From contig NZ_FOOH01000008.1 of assembly GCF_900113135.1 (NCBI RefSeq), forward strand, positions 1 to 64,000: 64,000 bases of DNA, read 5' to 3'. The notes under the pieces are model-generated. The model saw nothing but the letters and a program-made list of their open reading frames with translations. It searched no databases and was not told the origin of the DNA. Every line of letters begins with the position of its first letter. The first letter of the stretch is position 1. The translations under genes and the position numbers were made by a program. Source of the stretch: Salegentibacter agarivorans (GTDB lineage: Bacteria; Bacteroidota; Bacteroidia; Flavobacteriales; Flavobacteriaceae). This document shows, piece after piece, positions 45,901-55,200 of this stretch.

Positions 45901-48887
45901 ACGCCGGCGAAGTTCCTGAGATTTCCGAATGTGGAATAAAAACACTTTGGCTAGCTGCTTCTCCTATAGATCCTGAAATAGGCGCGGGCTCCTGGTCTTA
46001 TAATAATGGAGAGACTGCATTACTTGGAGATCCTAATAATCCGAATACCAGTTTTACGGGCCAGCCGGGACAAACCTATACGCTTACCTGGAGTGTTTCT
46101 TCTAATGCAAATGAAAGCTGTAGCGTGAGTGAAGAAATTGAGATCACCTTCCCTCCCTCCTGTAGTCAATTAAACTTTGATGGAATTGACGATTTTGTAG
46201 ATTTAGGAGACAACTATAATATTAATTCGAGTTTTTCTATTGAAGCCTGGGTAAAACCACATTCAATTTCAGGCACAAAAACTATTTTGTCTAAAAGGTC
46301 TGCAGACAATATGAATGCCGGCTATGATCTTTTTCTTAATAATGGCTCCCCAACATTCCGTGTTAATAATAAGAGTGTAGTTTCAGGAAAAAAAATAAAT
46401 ACAGATCGTTGGTTTCATATTGCTGCGGTTTATAATCAGGGTTCAGTTCTTAGAATTTATATTGATGGTATTGAAATTCAAACAAATACTACAAATATTC
46501 CTCAATCAATAGGAGCAACCGAAACCCCTGCGCTTATTGGTGCTGCTTTTACCGCAGATGAAACTATAGAAAGTAAAGATCACTTTGAAGGTTATATTGA
46601 AGAAGTTAGACTTTGGAATACAGCAATCTCAATCGAACAAATAAGATTCTTTATGAATCAACGTCTTGAAAAAGACGGTGCAAACGTGAGTGGTACTGTA
46701 CTCGGCAATAATTTAAACTTACCAAACGCCCCGGAAAATGTTCTATGGACCAATTTAGTAGGTTATTATCAGCTTCTTGCACAGAGTGATCTTATTAGCG
46801 ATGGATTTACCGATAACCTTGGTAGTGTAGGTGAATCAGCCCATGGATTATTGAAAAACATACAGGAAATGCAGGAAAACACCGCTCCGGTTCCATATAT
46901 CCTTTACACCAGTGGACAAGAATGGTTTAAGGAGACAACCTGGGACTTACCTACACAAATAGATGGTAAAAATATAACTAAAAGAGATGTCTGGGATCCA
47001 CCCAGCAGTCAGGGGATTGATAATAGCAGAATAACCTGGAATATCGTAAAGCTTTCTGAAGATATAGAAAACCCGGCTACTCAAAATAACCAAAATAATA
47101 TAAGCCTACTGGGTTTAATTTCTGAAAATGGAACGCTCAATATGAAAGGTGAAAATAATATGGGGGGAAGCCAAACCGGGTTCGGAACCGGAAATGCATT
47201 AACTATTACCCATTATCTGGAGCTAAACGGTTATATTGACCTTAATGGTGAATCTCAATTAATACAAACAGAAGGCAGTGAAATTAGTGGTTCCGGCGGC
47301 CTGGAACGGGATCAACAAGGTACCGCAAGTAGCTATAATTATAATTACTGGAGTCCTCCTGTTTTACCAACTTCTAATAGCCAAAACTATAAAATTAACC
47401 AGGTGATGAAAGACGGGTCTACCGTGGGCACAAAAGACTTCCAAAGTATCAATTTTAAATGGTCGCATACCCACGCCGATGGTCCAAAAGCAAGTCCAGA
47501 CCCCATTAAAATAAGTGATTATTGGATTAATGCCTTTAGAGCCAGGAAAGCCAACGAATATAGCCAATGGGAACAAATTGGAAGCTATACCGCTTTAAAA
47601 CCCGGCGAAGGCTATACTATGAAAGGGACAACGGGAGATGCAAGAATAATTGATATGCAAAATTATACTTTTAGTGGTTTTCCGAATAATGGAACTATTG
47701 AAGTTAGCGAAATTCAGCAGGGACAAAATTATCTAATTGGGAATCCTTATCCCTCTGCGATTAGTGTGGAAGAATTTATATTGGATAATATTAAAGATAG
47801 CGGAGGGCGTAATGAAAAAAATCTTTTAAATGGAGCCGTTTATTTCTGGGATCATTTTGGGGGCCACACCCATTACCTGTCACAGTACGTGGGCGGCTAC
47901 GCTGTAAGAAATTTAATAGATGGAGTTGCGGCTATTTCCAACGATGCCAGGATTAATGCTTCCGGCGCCCAAAGCACCAAAAAGGCCGGACCATATATTC
48001 CAGTAGGCCAGGGATTTTTTGTAAACACTACCCTGGATACCCAGGCTGAAGATATTGATGACTTTGGGTCGGGAAATATTGTTTTTAAAAATAGCCAACG
48101 TGCTTTTGTAATGGAGCGAGGGCAAAGTTCTTCTTTCTTTCTAAAACCACTCGATAATACTAAAACCAGTAAAAATACTGATGAAAAAAGTGCAGATAGC
48201 CGTTATAAAATAAGACTAAAGTTTCATTCTCCTACCGGCTATCACCGGGAAATTTTGGTGGGCGCAGATGCCAGAACCAGCCAGGGCTTCGATCTCGGTT
48301 TTGATGCCCCTTTAATAGATAAAGGCAAAGAAGATATGTATTGGGTAGTTGGGGAAGGCAATTATGTAATCCAGGGTGTACCTCATTTCAACCTCGACCA
48401 AAGGTTACCTTTGGGTATTAAAATTGCCGAAGAAAAAGAGTTCAGTATAGAAATTAGTGAATTACCTAACCTTCCAGATATTATAGAAATCTATTTGCGT
48501 AACAATAGTGACAGTACGTATCACGATTTACGAAAGGAAGCTTTTAAAGCTACTTTACCTGCAGGAGAATATAAAGATTTATATGAAATTGTTTTCCAGG
48601 ATTTAACCAGCACTCGAAAAGATAAAGAACCCGGGGAAGGACCTGTAGATTTTTATTATTCCATGGAGAACAGGGAATTTGTAATTAACAACCCTGAAAT
48701 TCATAAAATTGAGCATATAAATATTTACAATATTGCAGGCCAATTGGTAGATCAGCATTTTGGAATACCAGACATTAAAGAAATTTATATTCCGCAGAAA
48801 AAATCCTTGAGCACCGCCGTTTATATCGTAAAAATCTTTACTAATGCAGGAGATTATGCCAAAAAAGTAATTATTAGAAAAGACTAA
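39939..48887 (+). CDS. Giant T9SS-secreted protein with HYR repeats, LamG and sorting domain
   Basis: A 2982-residue predicted surface protein. The start ATG 39939 was chosen by comparison with the third giant gene (both MGKIT); a TTG two codons upstream is in frame. The signal peptide is followed by a leader, YGPEKPVLK...FFVGF, shared with that protein. Four HYR-type repeats cover about residues 60-378, the central three being 79-residue near-copies (see repeat 40356-41066). PKD/Ig-like segments follow to about 1110, then a jelly-roll domain (about 1125-1300, ending WAIDNLNI), a second carbohydrate-binding-like domain starting NLVTNGDFEDGNTGF (about 1435-1605), a SprB-type repeat (FEGDNGEIEINI ... 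DAKGCTVRTDTITI), a LamG domain (about 2077-2235, FDGIDDFVDLGDNY, IEAWVKPH), the shared C-terminal region and a type A T9SS sorting domain ending KKVIIRKD. Ligand unknown. Confidence 0.92.
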   Translation: MGKITLRFLLIMLIYGLFIHAVNPLFSNISYGPEKPVLKDKNSENFFFVGFYLNAAPTITAPGDKTVNNNSGQCYASNVEFGEPSISGTTNSPEISVNGNNINPATYEFPVGNTTITWTITNEEGTDSDTQIITVIDNENPTVIAPGNVTKNTDNNECTASNVSLGTPNTNDNCGIKNTTNDAPSVFPIGETTVTWTVIDNSDNTATATQTVTVVDNQNPTISAPANLSVNTDNNECTASNVRLGTPNTNDNCGIKNTANDAPSVFPIGETTVTWTITDNSDNTATATQTVTVVDKQNPTISAPADVSVNTDNNQCTASNVNLGAPNINDNCGIKNTTNDAPSVFPIGETTVTWTITDNSDNTATATQTVTVVDKQAPVKPSLPDISWTCGKEITDFPTTTDNCDTEITGTTGDPLEFDSYGEYTITWTFTDSAENFVTAEQLISIPEPTVEIPEIDGNEYCNTEEVPGVIFTGNDLANKKYEWFYDTDINANIGLASSGNGNIPEFSAINNTSSPIEVKFTVIPFGGNCEGEENYFFITINPTPSVTTPNDIEICEGETVNTIDLSGFSVTGSTVEWTNDNPNIGLGASGTGNINPFTANNNTDELQIATISIVPSANNCVGEIQTFTIEVKPKPELETPVIPELCNAAPTEAIPLLGNVTGITYDISGGSTIGLSNRTNVTEIPVFTPVNNSNIPRNTTLTITPKANGCIGEPVEIAVTVKPSPVVDASFTNQICSGEITDISLASAVANTGFTWTVDAPAGIEGAINGSLAGEGTIEHELTNNTSQPQNVTYRISPEAEGCTGSTIPVVITVNPTPEFEINLPECVSAVDFTDTAIKTNNSLNYTYWEDAEATIEISNPTEVSLGTYYIKGESTQSCSTIEEVIISQITPELISSIAINEICSDAAFSYEFDSNIPVKNYYWVRREREGINGTESGEGNIEDILTNNSEVTITVEYEVIIEAENGCVIGEENPIILEVPVSPTPNLLGDKSFEVCSGQEFTTNNSLNISNSSISWEMVPKSGISASRSSGQGVISTTLTNSTENRINRVEFVYNFAYGNCNPKTESVFIDVKPAPKVEAGVSMSNQSENDAVQEIEICSPSSPSEINDIKLYSSSTLNQETAEPISLNYSYENGLQGWSGSNWMRGSNGSLAYEDCFVFWGNRYCFNRQFFNTRNGNRFLLLDATNNINNRWISSPAINTVGQSNVRLTFDHYFRNSNGRGFIEYSINGGGNWQRIEQNHSYNNPQGSPGNFTSSGEFALPSGHENLILRFRYNGGGDYRDYWAIDNLNITSESATSSSVHWTRSDDPQWLIEGKPNLLPEDIGQLSETTVFTATYTYDIENENICNQGSNSVKVIIKEPLQPTIVADYCVFEQSNKIRLSADQNYDSYRWESGGETISHNSSIDISLAQTYTLYVTRDGCEASTSLTPSENLVTNGDFEDGNTGFNTVYRYVPPGGDLYPEGDYAVDDNARDYHNDFYGYGHGGSGNFMIVNGDPSQGSVVWQTDPIAISTDTDYYFSAWTSNLVAREEARLRLIITLPGQNTPLAESNLGDLTGLARGEWIQFYNPQVWNSGSNTQVVLKIVNENPVRDGNDFGIDDISFSAFRSFDFEFIPENNGPICEDETIELAANLDGGRFPITFNWTGPNGFTRSKTINEESERVAADTIQIPNATAEMAGEYSLQITDFYGCNLESKTTTVEVVEKAVVFAGEDMEICSNEPIIDLSSASIMHPSINSGFWSTAAGDNSRFTDPNLISTTYTPNEEEIASGEIELILTSNEDAGAVCETVSDTINIIFNISPESELISQDVSCFEGDNGEIEINIIENTGTAPFTFLWSDGQTGRIAENLVAGDYYADVTDAKGCTVRTDTITIQQPEELIVGAPIELEEASCFDDFGAVVSIPVSGGLFAEETIDPENIPYILDILDAEGNQINLGQEQISYDIATERFIISGLQGGKGYTFLVSSSENCAAEVKTFTTLTPPEINAGEVPEISECGIKTLWLAASPIDPEIGAGSWSYNNGETALLGDPNNPNTSFTGQPGQTYTLTWSVSSNANESCSVSEEIEITFPPSCSQLNFDGIDDFVDLGDNYNINSSFSIEAWVKPHSISGTKTILSKRSADNMNAGYDLFLNNGSPTFRVNNKSVVSGKKINTDRWFHIAAVYNQGSVLRIYIDGIEIQTNTTNIPQSIGATETPALIGAAFTADETIESKDHFEGYIEEVRLWNTAISIEQIRFFMNQRLEKDGANVSGTVLGNNLNLPNAPENVLWTNLVGYYQLLAQSDLISDGFTDNLGSVGESAHGLLKNIQEMQENTAPVPYILYTSGQEWFKETTWDLPTQIDGKNITKRDVWDPPSSQGIDNSRITWNIVKLSEDIENPATQNNQNNISLLGLISENGTLNMKGENNMGGSQTGFGTGNALTITHYLELNGYIDLNGESQLIQTEGSEISGSGGLERDQQGTASSYNYNYWSPPVLPTSNSQNYKINQVMKDGSTVGTKDFQSINFKWSHTHADGPKASPDPIKISDYWINAFRARKANEYSQWEQIGSYTALKPGEGYTMKGTTGDARIIDMQNYTFSGFPNNGTIEVSEIQQGQNYLIGNPYPSAISVEEFILDNIKDSGGRNEKNLLNGAVYFWDHFGGHTHYLSQYVGGYAVRNLIDGVAAISNDARINASGAQSTKKAGPYIPVGQGFFVNTTLDTQAEDIDDFGSGNIVFKNSQRAFVMERGQSSSFFLKPLDNTKTSKNTDEKSADSRYKIRLKFHSPTGYHREILVGADARTSQGFDLGFDAPLIDKGKEDMYWVVGEGNYVIQGVPHFNLDQRLPLGIKIAEEKEFSIEISELPNLPDIIEIYLRNNSDSTYHDLRKEAFKATLPAGEYKDLYEIVFQDLTSTRKDKEPGEGPVDFYYSMENREFVINNPEIHKIEHINIYNIAGQLVDQHFGIPDIKEIYIPQKKSLSTAVYIVKIFTNAGDYAKKVIIRKD
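40356..41066 (+). repeat. Three tandem 237-bp coding repeats (HYR domains)
   Basis: Three near-identical units start at 40356, 40593 and 40830; the block beginning AATCCTACAATTTCCGCC recurs exactly 237 bases apart. Each encodes a 79-residue HYR-type domain (VSVNTDNNxCTASNV...NDNCGIKN...FPIGETTVTWT). The first copy is the most divergent at its start. The unit length is a multiple of three, so copy-number change keeps the frame. Confidence 0.9.
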
Positions 48888-49021
48888 ATTTCTTATTAAT
48901 ATATTCCTGAACTACTTTTTTCTCATAGAGTAATCCTAAATTACTTATCGGTTTTTAGACGCTATTTTTTATCCTAAATCTGATTTAATTAAACATTTCC
49001 CACTTAAAAGAACAAAAATTG

Positions 49022-49057
49022 AGCTCTAAAGACGTTACTCTCTGAGAGCTTTTTTTA
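49022..49057 (+). terminator. Probable terminator after the second giant gene
   Basis: AGCTCT (49022-49027) and AGAGCT (49045-49050) flank a 17-base loop and are followed by TTTTTTT. The stem is short, so this is moderate evidence. Confidence 0.5.
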
Positions 49058-49237
49058 TTGAAGGTAGTAGCCTATCTACTTACTACTAAAATCAAATTTC
49101 AGAAATTAATTAATAGCTATAGATTGAAAATTATTTAAAAGAGAAAGATTTTTCCTACATTTAGATATTATTTATTCTTCCAAATGGTCTTTTGTCTGAT
49201 ATTAAAGGTTTTATATCTGTAATTTTGGCTTAAAATC

Positions 49238-49269
49238 CTGTTAAAATAGATTTATTATATGTAATTTTA
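49238..49269 (+). promoter_or_regulatory. Promoter of the third giant gene (duplicated leader)
   Basis: CTG (49238-49240) and TAATTTTA (49262-49269) occupy the same positions relative to the start codon as the TTG/TAATTTTA pair of the second giant gene, and the flanking bases are largely conserved. Confidence 0.5.
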
Positions 49270-49293
49270 TCCTCTGTAATAATACAGTCGCCT

Positions 49294-52200
49294 ATGGGTA
49301 AAATTACTCCCCGGTTTTTTTTTATAGTACTAATTTCTGGTTGGTTCCTACTCTCCGGAAATACGCTATTGGCTAATATTACATATGGGCCCGAGAAGCC
49401 TGTTTTAAAAGAAAAACAACAAAAGAATTTATTTTTCGTTGGCTTTTTATTAGAGCTTGCTCCCTCTATTACTTTAAGCGAAAATACTCCCGCAAATTGT
49501 AGCGATGCCCAGGACGGCGCATTAAATATTGATGTTTCCGGCGGAGTTTCTCCCTATTCGTATTCCTGGAGTGGACCGAATAATTTTTCGAGTACTAACC
49601 AGAGAATCTCCGGTCTTGCTCCCGGAAATTACACTGTAACGGTAACCGATAGTAATGAAGATACAGCTAATGCCAGTTTTACCGTCGAATTTGAAGACCT
49701 GGAAGCTCCTACCGTTAATTTGAGAAATATTGAAGTTGAATTAGATTCGAACGGTTCTGTTTCAATTCAGGCGAGTGATATTGATAATGGTTCTTCAGAT
49801 AACTGCGGAATTGATCAAATCGCCATAAGTAAAACAAATTTTAACTGTACTGATGTTGGAGATAATACGGTAAGCCTAAGCGTAACTGATATAAACGGAA
49901 ATACCGCTACAAAAGATGCTATCGTTACAGTAAAGGACAATATTGCTCCGAATGTTATCACGCAGAATATCACCGTTCAATTGGATGAAAACGGTACTGC
50001 GATTATAACCGCAGATCAAATAGACAATGGCTCTACTGATGCCTGCGGAATTCAATCAACTTCACTGGATATTTCCACATTTGATTGTACTGATATTGGT
50101 GCGAATACCGTTACTCTTTCGGTGACCGATAACAATAATAATACGGCAACAAAAAATGCCACCGTTACCGTTGAAGATAAAATTACTCCTCAGGTAATCA
50201 CACAAAATATCACCGTTCAACTTGATGAAAACGGCGCTGCCAGTATAACCGCAGATCAAATTGACAATGGTTCTACTGATGCCTGCGGAATAGAATCAAC
50301 TTCACTGGATATTTCCACATTTGATTGTACTGATATCGGCGCGAATCTTGTCACTCTTTCGGTAACCGACAACAATAATAATACGGCAACAAAAAATGCC
50401 ACCATCACCATTGCAGATAATATTACGCCTCAGGTAATCACACAAAATATCACCGTTCAACTTGATGAAAACGGTACTGCAAGTATCACTGCAGATCAAA
50501 TAGACAATGGTTCTACTGATGCCTGCGGAATAGAATCATCTGTCGTGGATATTTCCACATTTGATTGTACTGATATTGGTGAGAATACTGTCACTCTTTC
50601 GGTGACCGATATTCATAATAATACGGCTTCAAATACAGCTATAGTAACTGTAGAAGATAAGATAAAACCAGTTTTACCCACCTTGTATGACATTACCTGG
50701 GGTTGTGAATATACTGTGGAAACTCCTGTTGCAATTGATAATTGTGGAGGTGATATTACCGCTGAAGCTAACAGATCTACCACTTTTACTGAAACCGGTT
50801 CAATTATATGGACTTTTACTGATGCTTCAGGAAATTCAGCGAGTATAGAACAAAATATTACTATCAACCAAATAGAAGTAAATGTTCAGGTTGATGATAT
50901 TTTATGTAATGGGTTTGCATCGGGCGAAGCACAGGCCATTGTTACCGGTGGAGTTGGAGAAATTACTTATGATTGGGGAGAATTAGGAAATGGGGCAGTA
51001 AAAGATGGATTAAGCCCGGGTACCTATTCGGTTACAGCTACAGATGTAAATGGATGTTCTGCAACCAAAGACTTTACCATTACTGAGCCAGATAGTTTTA
51101 TTGAAATAACCAGTATCAGTATCAACAAAGGATGTTTTGAAGAAAATAACGCTTCAATTACTGTTGAAGCTCAGGGAGGAACGGGGCAATTAACTTACAA
51201 CTGGAGTAATGGACAGACTGGGGCTACGATTAGTAATGTAAACAATACAGCTTCTTCCAATAATCTTTCATTAACAATTACCGATGAAAATGGATGTTCT
51301 ATTGAAGAAACTATTACAGTCTACCCGCCAGAAGAATTAGTAATTACAAATATTGTTGATACTGAAACTAATACTTTTGGTTCTGCTACCGGAACTGCTA
51401 CTGCAATTATTGAAGGCGGAACAGCTAATTTCGAATTTCTATGGTCTGATGGGCAAACAGGGCAAACGGCAAGTAACCTGGCTGCCGGAACGTATAGCGT
51501 GATAGTAACTGATGCCAATGGATGTACCGATGAAGAAACGATTACCATAATAGACCCACTGGAAGCTAGTATGATTCCAACTTCCAAATGTTTAAGTGAT
51601 GAAGGCGGATTAAGAACTTCAACTTTTCAACTCGATTCTGTTCAGGGAGGAATTGCACCTTATACCTATAAATGGGATTTTGGAGGTGAAACTGCAGAAT
51701 TTAGTGATACCAACAATCAAACTGAAGGTCCCGGAGTACACGTAGTTAATTATTTAGAAAGTGCAGTCTATCCTGTTTCTCTTACAGTTACAGATTCAGT
51801 TGGGAATGAATACACTGAAGTATTTAACCATTACGTAGGTGAATGTTTTGAACCCTGTGGACAAACGGAGAATTTAGATTTCGAATTAGATACATTTTAT
51901 ATCGGGAAAGAGGACGGCAGCCCACTTACGGGTGCCGAATGTGCAAGTTACAGTGGAAAGCGCTATATATATCTTCGTATAGAAAAAAATGCGAATGCAT
52001 ATAATCCCTCAATTGAATTTATTTATTCAATATCACAGGGTGGAGAATTTATTTCTGAAGAAAGAATTACTGGTTGTATAGATATAGGGAATGATAAAAT
52101 ACCCTCACTTTTCAGAATTGGAGAAATAGAAAATTGGTCTTGTGGAAATGCTATTACTCTGGAAAGTTTTTATATGGATTGGACCAATAATGCTAATAAA

Positions 52201-55200
52201 AAATGTGGGGATGTTCGCCAAAGAATGTGCGTATCAACTAACGAAAACGATGAAATTCACTTTCCTTTATCGGCAAGAATAGAAAAAATTAAGAATTTTT
52301 GTTATGGAGATGAAAAAGGATCAATAGAAATCATACCAACCGGCGGTGTTGGCACCTACCATTACGAATTACAAAATACGCTAACCGGCGAAATTTATGG
52401 TCCTAAAGACACCCGAATTTTCCAAAATCTACCGGCCGGAACTTACAAAGCAATGGTTCATGACGATAATGAAACTTATACTGTAAATAATATTATCATT
52501 ACCCAACCCGAAAATGCACTTTTACTGGAAGAAATAGACCAGACACCCTTAGTATGTTTTGGAGGAAGTAATGCTACTGCGACGGTAGAAGCTTCTGGCG
52601 GTACCGCGCCATACACTATAGTTTGGGACCATATTAGTCAAACTTCAACAGAAACTACAGGTACCGCTAATAATCTTTCTGCTGGCACTTATGCAGTAAA
52701 CGTGGTTGATGCCAATGGTTGTGAATTTAGCACCGAAGTAACTATTGCCCAACCTGAGGAATTAATTGCCAATGCAGGAGAAGACAAGACTTTAGAATGT
52801 GGTGTAAATCAGGTAAAATTAGGGGCTATTTTTGAAGGCTACACTAATCCCAGAACGCAAGAGGAAGAATTTGGAACCTGGCGAATTATTAATGGCCCCA
52901 CGGGAGCGGTAATATCAGATCCAAACAATCCAGAAAGTCTTTTTACCATTACAACAACTGGAACCTATACCCTGGAATGGACTATCCCCTGTGGAAGTAC
53001 AGATAGAGTTAAAATAATTTTTAGTAATTGCAGCACTATAGATTTTGACGGAGTTGATGATTATATAGATTTTGGAAATAATCTTAATCTTACCTCAGGA
53101 TTTACCTTAGAAGCCTGGGTAAAACAAGATCAAAACGCTACCACTTCAATAAAAACTATACTTTCTAAAAGGGATAATGCCAATCTTAGTACGGGAGGAT
53201 ATGATTTAATTATTGAAAATAACACCCCTAAATTTAGATGGAATAATGAAGTTATTTCATCAACTCACCAAATTGATTCAGACCGCTGGTATCACATTGC
53301 GGTAATTCAGGGTGGAAATGATGCCGGAATATATATTGATGGTATTAAAACTGGTGAAAGTGCTCCCGGCATACCCAGCAGTATTGATAATAGGTTTCTA
53401 ATTGGAGCTATGAATGATAATACTTTAAAACCTCTTCCCTCTCACTTTTTCCACGGTTGGATTGAAGAAGTTAGAATTTGGAATACTTCTTTAAATCTGG
53501 AGCAGCTTAAATTCATGATGAACCAACGAATCAAGAATAATACGAATGTTAGAGGTGAAATAATACCTTTAGATGTCCCAAATAATTTAAAGTGGGAAAC
53601 TCTAAAAGGATATTACAGGCTTATAACCTCTGAAGCTACCAACGGTATTACCAAAAACAAAATACCAAATGGTATTGACGGCCGATTAAAAAATATCCAA
53701 AGTACACAGCAGAATACAGCGCCCCTTCCATATATTGCTACCGGTGGTGACTGGTGGAACATTAATTCGTGGAAACAACCCCAGGTATGGGATACTCCAA
53801 ACAGCACCGGTGTAAATGGGGAGCGAATTAACTGGAATATCGCCAGGTTAGACGGCAAGACCTTAACTAATGCCCCAACTACAGATAATTCAAATAGTAT
53901 AACTTTATTAGGGCTTTTAGTAGATGGAGGTTCATTAATTATGAATGGCACCAACCATACTTCGGGCAACGAATTATATATTAGTCGTTACCTCGAACTA
54001 AACGGGCATATAGATCTTAATGGCGAATCACAATTAGTACAACCCGAAAACAGCCAGATTAGTGGTTCCGGAAACCTGGAGCGCGATCAACAAGGTACTG
54101 CAAGTAGTTTTAATTATAATTACTGGAGTTCCCCGGTAATTTCAGATCCTACAAATACTACTTATAAAGTAAACCAGGTTATGAAAGATGGTTCTACCCT
54201 GGGAACAAATAAATTTCAGAATATCAACTTTAAATGGCCACACACTCATGCTGATGGACCAAAAGCCAATCCTATTAAAATAAGTGATTACTGGATTAAT
54301 GCTTTTAGAGCCAGGGCAGCCAATGAATATAGCCAGTGGGAACAAATTGGTAGCTACACCGCTTTAAAACCAGGCGAAGGCTACACCATGAAGGGAACCG
54401 AAAATATAGATATTGCTGAAGGAAAACTTCAAAATTATACTTTTAATGGTTTTCCAAATAATGGAATAATAGAAGTTAGCGAAATTAGATCGGGACAAAA
54501 TTACCTACTGGGTAATCCTTATCCATCTGCCATAAGTGTAGAAGAATTTATCCTGGACAATATTAGGGATGGTGAAGGCCGTAACGATAAAAACCTTTTA
54601 AATGGAGCTGTCTATTTCTGGGATCATTTTGCCGGTAAAACCCATTACCTGGCACAGTATGTTGGCGGCTACGCCGTACGCAATTTAATAGATGGAGTTC
54701 CTGCCGTTTCTACCGATTCCAGGATAAATGCTTCGGGTGATGAAAGCAACAAACGTCCTGGCGCCTATATCCCTGTAGCTCAAGGATTTTTCGTAAATAC
54801 TACACAAGACCCTCAAGCAGGAGGTTTTGGTAGTTTTGATACGGGAAATATCATCTTTAAAAACAGTCAACGTTATTACGAGACAGAACAGAGCCAAGAA
54901 ATTTCATTTTTTCTACAAGCTCGGGACAATTCAAAATCTAAGCAGGAGACAGAAGGAAAAAGCGAGGATGGACGATATAAAATAAGGTTGTTGTTCCGTT
55001 CTCCTACCGGTTATCACCGGGAACTTCTTGTTGGCGCAGACGCCAGAACCAGTCAGGGCTTTGATCTTGGCTTTGATGCCCCATTAATAGATAGAGGCCC
55101 TGAAGATATGTATTGGGTCGTAGGGGAAGGAAAATATGTTATACAGGGTGTGCCCCACTTTAATTTAGACCAGGTGCTGCCTTTAGGCTTTAAGATTGCC

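Larger units (their letters stand above)
48888..49293. other. Intergenic region between second and third giant genes
   Basis: There is no gene here. It holds a probable terminator at 49022-49057 (AGCTCT/AGAGCT with a T7 tail) and a promoter at 49238-49269 that is duplicated from the one before the second giant gene. An additional TAATTTTG at 49220-49227 is a possible second -7 box. Confidence 0.55.

Noticed and set aside
49741-50700. Regularly spaced repeats resembling a CRISPR array
   Set aside because: The unit is 240 bp without distinct spacers and is fully in frame within a coding region; it encodes protein domains.
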